Part shown: piece after piece, positions 55,963 through 64,000 of the stretch
Layout of the letters: every line of letters begins with the position of its first letter
How positions within the stretch are numbered: position 1 is the first letter of the stretch
Source of the DNA: Hysterangium stoloniferum
Taxonomy: Eukaryota; Basidiomycota; Agaricomycetes; Hysterangiales; Hysterangiaceae
NCBI GenBank assembly: GCA_015178975.1
Contig: WHVD01000036.1
Span: 558,001 to 622,000 of the forward strand
DNA: 64,000 nucleotides
Direction: 5' to 3'
The notes under the pieces: model-generated
Seen by the model: only the letters and a program-made list of their open reading frames with translations
Database searches by the model: none
Told to the model about the DNA's origin: nothing
Translations under genes and position numbers: made by a program

Positions 55963-56625
55963 CGTGCGATAGGCTGCGCAGACGGTGCAGCATCTGCACG
56001 CTCAGTTCCCATCTGCGCTGTCACAATATATTTCCACAAACTATGTCTTACGTTCGGGTTTCCAGCTGGTCTTCTTATTTTTGGGAAAACCCACCTATAC
56101 ATGCTAGATGGCCTCCTTGAGGGAGGAGACGCCGAGGTCATTGAAGCTGAGGATGCTCCCAAGAATTTATTTTCTGCCCCCGTAAGTATGGAGGAATTAG
56201 ATGATATTCAAAGAGCATGGCGATAGTAAGAAATACTATGTGTAAATGGTGATTTAAGTGGACTTACTGTTCGGGATGAAGGCCATATGAACAAGTTGCG
56301 GCCTTTGGAAAAAGGACTTGTCTCTTCAGAGATGTGGCTTAATTAGAGACGACAAATTCCCAATAGCTCTCTTGACAAGTTTGTTAGGTCGGAAATATAC
56401 TTCCGTGATACCCGCAGTCTCCTAGTCGTTTTTTGTTCGAAGCAAGATCTCCAGACAATACACACTCGTCTTGCAATCCAAGCTGCACTATCAGTTAATG
56501 ATCCTACAACGCCATCCATGCTACGGCCGCCACTCCTGAACAAAGTCAGCGCGAAGTTCTTTAGTGAATTCAGAGATGAAATTTACACGGCACGACGTCG
56601 TTGGCAAGCGCGGGAAATTAGTAAT
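55963..56625 (+). pseudogene. BEACH-protein fragment (PH-like domain and start of BEACH)
   Basis: Three readable pieces on the plus strand. 56060-56225: [16 protein letters not shown]...[16 protein letters not shown]. 56289-56339: EQVAAFGKRTCLFRDVA. 56389-56625: EIYFRDTRSLLVVF...IHTRLA...RRRWQAREISN. These match, in order, the PH-like domain and the invariant entry into the BEACH domain of Beige/LvsA-type membrane-traffic proteins. The gaps look like introns; the second has a branch-like CTTGAC and TTAG acceptor but a ruined GT donor. Upstream, the sequence switches to the inverted duplication at 55962. Downstream, the BEACH domain proper is missing after the GTTTGT donor. It is a captured or truncated fragment, not a working gene. 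Confidence 0.7.
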
Positions 56626-56891
56626 GTTTGTTGACGTTTGTTCTATATAGGAGATTTACACAAGAACATCAATTTTAGTTCACATATCTCAGTATCATCA
56701 ATCAAGCTGCTGGAAGGACCAATTTCAGTACAAATGTAAGTCTAAACCACTTGTGAGAATAATAAACATGTCATGTAACTTTGTTTAAATTTGTTGACAT
56801 ATTGATAGTTGGTTCAACTACTCCTTAGCAGCCCAGTCAATATCTCAATATCATCATCCAAACCATTCACATAATACAATAGCACCATTGT

Positions 56892-57030
56892 CACACATAT
56901 GTACATTCACTTTGAGTGGGTACCCAGTCATGAAGGCATTGATGGCAATGAACTGGCCAACAAATATACTAAAGCCACTATCAAAGGTGCATCCTCCACT
57001 ATGAACTTGCTTCCTACTGTACCACCCTAC
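56892..57030 (+). pseudogene. LINE-type RNase H fragment
   Basis: FEWVPSHEGIDGNELANKYTK followed by AT..GASS matches the W-V-P-G-H...G-N-E-A-D block of RNase H domains found after reverse transcriptase in fungal non-LTR retrotransposons (Tad-like). Flanking sequence to 57190 is in keeping but stop-ridden. Confidence 0.55.
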
Positions 57031-57199
57031 ACAAATGCATACTGACCAGCATCACAGCACTCAAGGCCCACAGTATGACTACACTAATAGAAATATATTG
57101 AAACTTTCTGCAAGATATCTGCAGATATGTATCAAAAATAGACAATTCAGTACCTAGTCACTGCACTTATCACACCCTTACTTCCCTACCATACAGGGC

Positions 57200-58635
57200 T
57201 GTCACGAACCTAAAAGCAAATTCCAATAATATTCCATTTGATATTCCTTTGACTTTCTTTGACTTCCTTCAACATTTCTTCAACTTTCCAACTTGACTTC
57301 CAACTTGACTATCTTTTGAGATTTTTCAATTCAATATTCGACTAACCTTTGACTTGTCTCAGTTTGACATCATTAATGATTTCATTCTGATATTATATTA
57401 TCATCATAGGTAAATGATAAATAGCATAAAAGGATTACAATAGGAGTGAGGGAAGTCAGTCAGAAAACCTCTACTATAATCTGTGTTCTTAATATTGTAA
57501 CATTAATTTGACTTCTATTCATACTCTCTTCAGAAAGATTCTCCTCAGTATCCCCTGCAAAATCCCCAGTGATGTTCCAAAGGCCTAGCACAGCAACACA
57601 GCCAGAATAAGTTTCATCGTAGTGAGATGCACATGTTGGCCAATTGCCTATAACAGAGGAATATCACTTTTCGTGTATTGATAACGATGTACTCATTCCT
57701 GTCACTACTGATTCCCTGTCAAATACCTACGAAATGGACAAAATAACTCGTACGGCCGACATTGCAGAATTACACCCTACGGTTTCCCCTTCAGCAGCAG
57801 TAACAATTCCCCACTCTCAGCTGAGCAATGAAAACATCACGAGAGCAATGAGGGCTCCATGAGCAATGGGGTTGCAATGAACTAGGCCACAACTTATGCC
57901 TACAGGGGAACGATTATATCGGTCATATCCTGCTGTCTGAAGAACAGATTTCCAGTTGGATAGGCAAAATTGTGGGTCATCTATTCATTGAAATGTATCA
58001 TTATCATGATTCACCCCCCAATACCTGATTTCCACAGTGCCGAGGTCAGGTGACATGCTGCTATCTGCCAGAGGTGTTTATTGCCCCAATGGATACGTCG
58101 GAAACGCTCCCTCTCCATCCAATTAAGCAAACATTTCCTCCCCTCATTTACCATTAGAATTGGGATGGTCCTCTGTATTAGATCCCAAACATTAAGATTT
58201 AGGAGTATTTCTAAAGTGCTGTGGGATTTTCTTTAGATGCCAGTGACAGAGTGAACTTGCTGTGGATATGATGATGGAATTCTGTGATTGCTCTGCAGAC
58301 AAGGAGGTGTACATAAGCACCACTGGTACATTGTACTGCTTGACATGATATCCCAGAAATGGACATTTTACCCTATACTTCGTGTAATTCAGTACTTCCA
58401 TGAAACTAATCTCCTCCTTGAGGTCATTCATTCACCCTGCTTATTCATTGTATTTGCCTTCCCTCACGAGTGCTTGCCAGTCTGATCCGTTGCCCCTTCC
58501 AGAATCTAAACCCTTCTACCATTTTAACCACTTTAGCGACCACCAACACAAGCTTTTTCTGTGACATTCTTACTTATATTGCCTGTATCCAATTTGCAGC
58601 ACATAATAAAGGAATGCGTTTCTGACTAATCATAG
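57200..58635. other. Gene-poor stretch, possible old LTR
   Basis: Starts TGTCACGAACC, an LTR-like beginning, but no matching end or duplication was found. TTTGACTT-rich sequence follows to about 57370. Small frames at 57644-57862 (plus) and 58192-58431 (minus) have no recognisable family. Confidence 0.4.
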
Positions 58636-59096
58636 TGTTGGCGAGTGATATAGCATGCCCGGTATTCCGCAAAACAACGGATTTTCCCCTTAGGATGGCA
58701 ATGTGACTAGATTCGCAATAATTTGACATTTCTGAACTATCCACGAGATATTCACTTCAGCTTCATGTTGAATAACACCATCAAAATCCACCTGGCATAA
58801 ATTGACCGACCCAAGATCTAATCGTCGGACAGGGGTAACTGGTATTACCAACATACCTATATTGGTGCCTGATGATATATGTGACAATATATATAAGCTG
58901 GAGAATGAAGGTGGTATCACCTCAGTCTGTTGTATGATACACGAGACTTAGGTGAGTAAATATTGTTATATATTCATGCACATTGTAACTAATAATTTTT
59001 TATTAGTTATATTGTCATTAGGTACACAAAATATATTAGTCTGTTGTATGATACACGAGACTGAGTTATATTGTCATTAGGGTTACTTTTCTAACA
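58636..59096 (+). repeat. 5' LTR of a Ty1/copia element
   Basis: 461 bp from TGTTGGCGAG to TTTTCTAACA. The ends TGTT/AACA are inverted repeats. A TATA box (ATATATATAAG) is at about 58885-58897. Near the 3' end a 28 bp segment (CTGTTGTATGATACACGAGA) is present twice, at about 58925 and 59040. A copia-type PBS follows directly. Confidence 0.7.
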
Positions 59097-59108
59097 GGTT
59101 ATGGGCCT
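59097..59108 (+). other. Copia half-tRNA primer-binding site
   Basis: GGTTATGGGCCT follows the LTR without spacer. GGTTATGGGCC is complementary to the anticodon arm of initiator tRNA-Met, the primer used by copia-type elements through a cleaved tRNA. Confidence 0.65.
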
Positions 59109-59194
59109 TATTTCGTCCATCTGAAACATATTCAACAATTCAGCAATAACAATGAGTTGGATATTAACCCATTTTCCCCAAATTTATTTTTGCA

Positions 59195-60761
59195 ATGGCT
59201 GCCTCTGCAACAGCTTCTGTGGATGACATTGCCCCCTCCATCATCACTCTCCACACCAATGTCACTTACTCTGGTCACAAATTAGACAAATTCCAATCCA
59301 ACTATCAGACATGGCTTTGGGCCACCACCTTGTTCATGACATTCACTGGTTTTCACGGTTATGCCAAGGGAACTATTGCACAGCCTGAATACCCTCATGT
59401 GCATGCAAACTGGGAGAGTGTTATGACCAGAATTCCTGCCGGACTCCAGGCACTAACTTATACACACCCACACCCTATACGCACCAATTGTCAGTTTACT
59501 GGAATTCCCACCAGACTCCATATGTCAGACTTGTCCACGTTCAACTTCATTACTTCATGTATCAGTCACCGGAATACCTGCTGGACTCTGTCCCTGTCTA
59601 TGTCTGACTCTATCCCACACATCCGTCACTGGGCCCTGCTCGGAAAACCTGTCATCCCTCTAACTGAACCATTCCTGGTATGGTTTTATGACCTGTCATG
59701 ATTCAGACTCCACTTCCATTCCATCCCGTTCCTAACACCAAGTTTGGTGTTTACTTATCTCGTTTTATGTTTGTTAGTTGCATTTTCATTATTACTGGAT
59801 TTGGTATGTCATTCATTCCACAGTCTATATAGTCTGCCAGATGTTGGACATACAATCCAGTCAGAAAATCAGCTTAGATTCTCCCCAGTAATCTAGTACA
59901 TTTTCTGCTCTAAACTCCTCTTTGAATTTCACTGCTCTCACTAGTCAGAGCCCATGGGCTCCGACGCATCTATCACTCAACCTCCAACTTATCTATCTTG
60001 ACCCACAACCTCTCAACCCACAAACTCTGCCCAGACTCCCCGGAACTCCCATCTGCCCATTTGAAATTGGACAACACGATCTCACGAGGGTGCAGCCTAT
60101 AAGCTGAAGCCAAGTCCTACCGGATTCCCCACAGGTTTCCCTGGACACCCTCCATGTGCACACCCTTAACAGAGAGCAACAACTCCATGGTAGCCACCCT
60201 TATTGCATCGACCATTGAGCCCACTGAATGGGAATATATCGACCTCGAACTTGGGGCCAAGGCCTGCTGGGACTCCCTACTCTCCTGTCACAAGAGTGAG
60301 GGTCCCATCCACCAGGTCCAGCTGCTTCAAACTGCTCTACTTACCCAGTTCTCCTGTGGTACCCCATTGCCAACTACCACTGAAACTATTTGGCTGCCAT
60401 GGACCGTGCCTATGATATGGGGGACAAATCCTGGGACCTCTTCAAGTGTATTGCCCTCCTTAATGCCTTTGGCACTGACTTCCTACACTTGCACTCCCTA
60501 GTCACCTAGAACATCTCTCAATCCACAACATCTCAACCTTTTACCTCTACCCAGGTATGCTCTTACCTGGATAGTGAGCAGGCTCTGATGACCTCTGACA
60601 ATACCAAACACACCACCAGTACTACCTCCATTGCCCTCGCTGCCCTCCCTAAACCTGAGACCTCTCCAATCTGTTCCAACTGCAAGTGGCATCACCCTAC
60701 TGTGGAATATTGTGTTTCCTGGTGGCATGGCTGGGAAGAGCATTGAGGAATCCCAAACTGG
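59195..60761 (+). pseudogene. Ty1/copia gag, split by LTR-A and truncated
   Basis: Starts at the ATG at 59195, about 90 bp after the PBS. First part to 59418: YSGHKLDKFQSNYQTWLW, the typical copia Gag opening. After the LTR-A insertion, reading resumes at 60177 (NNSMVATLIASTIEPTEWEY, AKACWDSL), then in another frame MDRAYDMGDKSWDLF, SQPFTSTQVCSYLDSE, and a CCHC knuckle CSNCKWHHPTVEYC (about 60680-60720) followed by PGGMAGKSIEES. At least two frameshifts. It ends at 60761, where LTR-D begins; pol is absent. The zinc knuckle plus PGGxMAGK tail is characteristic of basidiomycete copia Gag. Confidence 0.75.
59419..60171 (+). repeat. Solo LTR family A with GAGAG duplication, inside copia gag
   Basis: 753 bp, TGTTATGACC...CCCTTAACA, flanked by GAGAG (59414-59418 and 60172-60176). 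It is the best full-length reference for family A here: palindrome AACACCAAGTTTGGTGTT, TATA-like CTATATAG, hairpin GGAGCC and core box (60098-60117) in that order. Confidence 0.93.
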
Positions 60762-61149
60762 TGTTAAGTGCCATGTCGGGAACTTATTCCGGAACTATCG
60801 GAAAGTCACCGGGAAGTCAGGAACTATTGGATAGGGTCAGGATGTCGGCTTCAGCTTATGTGCTGCGCCTCTACGCAAACGCTCAAAGTCCTTAATTTCA
60901 GAAGTGAGATTTACGATGGAAGATATGGATATTCAGAGTTCTGAAGAGTTCCGAATATCGAGCGTAGAGAAAATGGGAGGAGGAATAAGAAACTAAGTCG
61001 ATATCAGATCTAAGGTAAAGTACACATTCGTGGAAACTAATACAAGTCTTCTTGTTATTGTACTACAAACTAAGACCATAATAAGATGGAAACGGAAGTA
61101 TTCTTAAAACAGAAATACAATAAGACATAACAGGGAGACAATATTCCGA
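60762..61149 (-). repeat. LTR family D, minus strand, truncated
   Basis: Begins TGTTAAGTGCC and matches the reverse complement of 28987-29496 plus 31025-31060, with an empty TA site at the mariner position. It stops at about 61149 inside CGAAACGGGATAT, where LTR-B sequence starts. Confidence 0.8.
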
Positions 61150-61931
61150 AACGGGATATCCGGTAGGACTTGGCTTCAGCTTATAGGCTGCGCCCTCGCT
61201 AGATCGTGTTGTCCAATTTTGAACAGGCTGACGGGGATCCCAGGGAGTCCAGGAGGGGTTCGTGGGTCGTAGGTCGTAGGTCGTAGGTCATGGGTCGTGA
61301 GTCAAGTTGGTTGAGAGAGATAGATGTGCCGGAGCCCGTGGGCTCCGACTAGTGTGAGCGATGTGAATCAAGCAAGAGTTTAGAGCGGAAAATATTATTA
61401 GATTACTGGGGGGAATCTAAGCTAATTTTCTGACTGGATTATATGTACAACATCTTCCAGTTTATATAGACTGTGGAGTGAATGACATACCAAATCCAGT
61501 AATAACAAAATGAAAACTAACAGAACATAAAACGGGAATAGTAAACACCAAATTTGGTGTTAGGAACAGGATGGAACGGAGCGGAGTCCGAATCGTGACA
61601 AAGCATAATCCATAACGGGAAACGGAGTGGGAGTGGAGTCCTAAATTGTGACAGGTCATTTGACTAAAATGGGAACGGGGCTCAATTAGAGCGGTAGTGG
61701 GATTCTGAGTGGGATCCAGTGACTGATGTGTGGGACGAAGACGGACATAGACAGAGATGGAGTCCAGGGGACATCCGGTGACTGATATGTGTCGTAATGA
61801 GGTCGAACGTAACGGGTCTTGACGTAATGGAGTCTGGTTGGGAAATCCTATAAACAGACAATTGGTGCTTGTAGCGCGTGGGGGCATATGGGTTAGTGCC
61901 CGGAGTCTGGCGGGACTGTCCGGTCATAACA
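61150..61931 (-). repeat. LTR family B, minus strand, truncated
   Basis: Reverse of the LTR-B at 14067, from the ATATCC near its core box (61165-61184) to its start (CCGGTCATAACA, ending 61931). Contains CGTAGGT tandem copies near 61268-61288 and the hairpin CGGAGCCC-GT-GGGCTCCG at about 61330-61347. Joined directly to LTR-D. Confidence 0.8.
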
Positions 61932-62320
61932 AGTCTTAAGGATCTTGCAAGGATATTCTCAATATTTATTTATGTGAATATGCTTTACTGATTCACAATA
62001 AATGCACAATGGAACAGGGATTATTTGCAATGTAATGAACAGTCAAATTACTCAACTAGAGGTGACTGAAGTCTTAGAGTACAAATAACAATGTAAAGAA
62101 AACTAATAATCAGTACTCAATTAAGAGGTGACTATAGTATAAAGGATTAATACCAGAAGCTCAACAAGAGGTGACCAGGGGTAGGACTATTGTCAGAAGC
62201 TCAACAAGAGGTGACAAGGGATCCTGAGTTAACTTAGGTCAGCAGTTCAACTAGAGGTGACTAAGTGTTTGTATTTATTTGTCCAACAGCCCAACTAGGG
62301 GTGGAATAAACTGCTTGCTG
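61932..62320 (+). repeat. Second copy of the CTCAACTAGAGGTGAC array
   Basis: About six degenerate motif copies (near 62049, 62115, 62159, 62200, 62247 and 62288). Preceded by the same GGATCTTGCAAGGATATTCT flank as 3250-3290 and sharing the GACAAGGGATCCTGAG junction. Non-coding. Confidence 0.65.
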
Positions 62321-62504
62321 CAGTGGCACACTGATGTGGCTGATAAAATGTAGTAAAGATGATATATATTCAAGGCTGGAGCTGAGCTCCTTATATACAT
62401 TTTAGTCTGAGACATTTAAAAGATTCTGAAGATTGAATGATGTCATTTAGAATTTTCTAAAATTTTCTAGAGCATTGTGGAAGATTCTAACTATTTTTAA
62501 AACA

Positions 62505-62625
62505 CTATAGAATGTTCTTGGCATAAAGGAACATTCTAGAATTTTATAGAATATTCTACAATATTCCATCTATTCGTATATATTATATCTAACTGTTTCT
62601 TTGGAAGCCACTGGAATATTCCAGG
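62505..62625. promoter_or_regulatory. Cluster of heat-shock-element-like sites
   Basis: GAATGTTC, GAACATTCTAGAA (a perfect three-unit GAAnnTTCnnGAA), GAATATTC and a second GAATATTC inside CTGGAATATTCCAG, all within 120 bp. The first two also form the hairpin TAGAATGTTC...GAACATTCTA. A TATA-like CTTATATACA is near 62391. Function inferred only. Confidence 0.35.
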
Positions 62626-62699
62626 AGTTTCTGGTTTGTTCTGCAGTAGCATACATAATGACATAATGCCCTTGCGTCTGTGTGCATATGACACCCTTC

Positions 62700-62963
62700 A
62701 CATCTTGTGACTGTCATGTGTTGTGACTGTCACGCACCCTTATGACAATTTTCCCACATGCCATGTAATAAGTGCCAGGTGCCTGTTTATTATTATTATT
62801 ATATAGTTATTATATTTACTTTTAGATAATTATAAATATAATACTATTTTATTATAATAATATATAGATATATATTGCCTTGATTATGTATGATTATTTC
62901 ACATCGAATATTGTCTTTGTTGAAGTTTGTGACAAGTGTCACAATTGTCACGTTTCGTGACAA
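62700..62963. repeat. GTGAC/GTCAC repeat cluster
   Basis: TTGTGACTGTCA occurs twice near 62705-62735, and GTGACAAGTGTCAC plus TTGTCACG-TTT-CGTGACAA (62945-62963, 8 bp stem) follow. An AT-rich (TTA)n run lies at about 62787-62803. Possibly terminal structure of the adjacent Helitron. Confidence 0.4.
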
Positions 62964-63026
62964 TATTCTCGTGCATTGTGCATAAGTGCTGAGTCGCTGG
63001 TGAAATGTATTAACAAGGCTGTGACC

Positions 63027-63050
63027 CATGGGGGGCAAGCCCCCACCATG
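63027..63050. other. GC-rich hairpin downstream of the Helitron helicase
   Basis: CATGGGGGGCAAGCCCCCACCATG folds into a stem of about 10 bp with a two-base loop, roughly 15-20 bp past the alternative helicase stop. Helitrons end with such a hairpin, but the CTRR terminus expected within about 12 bp is not visible. Confidence 0.35.
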
Positions 63051-63063
63051 CTACCACCCCACA

Positions 63064-63135
63064 ACTTTACTTGGTCACTTCACGACCTGGTGGATCAATA
63101 ATAATGTCTTTAAACACTACATTAGCAGTTTGTAT
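63064..63135 (-). pseudogene. Duplicate of the helicase C-terminus
   Basis: Minus-strand QTANVVFKDIIIDPPGREVTK and stop, repeating the TANVVFKDVIIDP end of the main helicase frame (63309-63350). It may be an alternative last exon or a short duplication. Confidence 0.5.
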
Positions 63136-63308
63136 TCCCTTCTGTGACCACTTCTGTACATTCCAGTTTCCCATTTATTCATTCAAAAACTTATTTTAAA
63201 GTGATTAAGTTTACATTATTCAGAATTATATACATTATATACATTTGTAAATTCACTGAACCTAAAAACATAAGTCAGTCTCCTTTTGGAATGTTACTGA
63301 ATACTTAC

Positions 63309-64000
63309 TCATGGATCAATAATAACATCCTTAAACACTACATTTGCAGTCATATCAGTGTCATGGAGTAGGATTTTCACTCTTCCCCAATTTGTCCCTC
63401 TTGAAACACCAACATAAAACTGTCCATGTGAGAACACAGGACTATGCAGATCCAATCCAACTAATTTTAAAGATTGACCCTGTGACTTATTGATAGTCAT
63501 AGAAAATGCTAGCCTGACTGGAACTGCCGACGATGCAATTCAAATGGCACTTGTTTTGTAGTTGGAATAATTGTTATTTAAGGAATGAATGCCAGCTCTC
63601 CTGCTGAAGGTCCTGTAATGATCTTTACTTCAAGTACTCTGTGAGTCATTTGTATTAACCACAGTCTTGTTCCATTACAGAGTCCTTGTCCTGGATCCAA
63701 GTTTTGGAGAAGCATCAATGGCACTCCAGGTTTCAAATACAATTTACTTGGTGACAATCCTCCAAAGTTGATTGAGTTTAAGTACTCAGGAGGATATAAT
63801 GTCTCATTGGCTCCATCTTTAACACTGTCTACACTGTGGTAGGTCTGCCCAATCCCTGGAAATTTTTCAAAGAGCATGTCATTGATTTGATCTACATCTG
63901 TATTTCGAGGACAGAGAATGGCCCTCTCCAAGAAAAACTCATCAGTAAGAACCTCAGGATCATGTATGTTTGGATAAATAGTTGAGACTAAATTATCCAC
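63309..64000 (-). pseudogene. Helitron PIF1-like helicase, C-terminal part (runs off window)
   Basis: Rolling-circle Helitron Rep/helicase, helicase end only. The minus-strand frame 63578-64000 reads FLERAILCPRNTDVDQIN, YLNSINFGGLSPSKLYLKPG, PLMLLQNLDPGQGLCNGTRL, characteristic of the PIF1-like helicase of fungal Helitrons. An in-frame stop at 63575-63577 and a 1-base loss near 63520 separate it from 63309-63500, which has motif VI wording (MTINKSQGQSL, VFSHGQFYVGVSR). The Rep domain and earlier helicase motifs must lie beyond the window. As it stands the copy is inactive. Confidence 0.8.

Noticed and set aside
57200-57502. Possible solo LTR TGTCACGAACC...TGTAACA
   Set aside because: No matching 5 bp duplication and no second copy in the window to define its ends.

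Overview
The window looks like a transposon-rich stretch of a filamentous basidiomycete genome, most likely an Agaricomycete. The grounds are short (about 45-65 nt) GT-AG introns, a fungal BEACH-protein fragment, an Agaricomycete-style C2 exon, an APH-fold kinase relic, a TFIIIA-type C2H2 factor, and a mix of Ty3/gypsy chromoviruses, Ty1/copia, Tc1/mariner, hAT, PIF/Harbinger-like, LINE and Helitron remnants. The species cannot be named from sequence alone. Nearly all long open frames belong to mobile elements, and most are broken.

Layout. 1-2.8 kb: edge of a minus-strand Ty3 element (gag plus 5' LTR), a second gag/protease scrap and a DDE_Tnp_4-like transposase remnant. 2.8-4.0 kb: AT-rich, with a degenerate motif array. 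4.0-13.2 kb: a Ty3 chromovirus (family F, plus strand) split by a structurally complete Ty3 element (family E, minus strand, 5719-12037). 13.2-16.9 kb: a pile of LTRs (families A, B, C) and an F integrase remnant cut by two solo LTRs, then an antisense ORF fragment. 18.7-19.8 kb: a two-exon C2H2 zinc-finger gene. 21.6-24.8 kb: a low-complexity gene overlapping the left arm of an inverted duplication. 24.8-25.7 kb: hAT remnant. 25.9-32.3 kb: second family F copy with an antisense spliced Zn2Cys6-spaced ORF downstream of pol. Its chromodomain is interrupted by LTR-D, which is itself interrupted by a Tc1/mariner element. 33.3-41.1 kb: solo LTRs, transposase and chromodomain relics, a Helitron scrap and long gene-poor DNA. 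41.4-42.9 kb: APH-like pseudogene. 43.9-49.0 kb: GC-richer, unidentified, probably multi-exon genes with local duplications. 49.5-56.6 kb: C2 exon, right arm of the inverted duplication (with LTR insertions and a 2.4 kb paralogous block), then a BEACH fragment. 56.9-61.9 kb: LINE RNase H scrap, copia element with LTR, half-tRNA PBS and gag, and further LTRs. 61.9-64.0 kb: a motif array and a Helitron helicase running off the edge.

How it fits together. The window records successive transposition. Eight solo LTRs, the LTR-D/mariner composite and the full-length E element keep 4-5 bp target duplications. Several insertions are nested, so their relative order can be read. Recombination has reduced most LTR elements to solo LTRs. 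Three items deserve most attention: the antisense zinc-cluster ORF found next to pol at two family F loci, the inverted duplication whose right arm abuts two truncated host genes, and sequence modules (a core box and two hairpins) shared between otherwise different LTR families.
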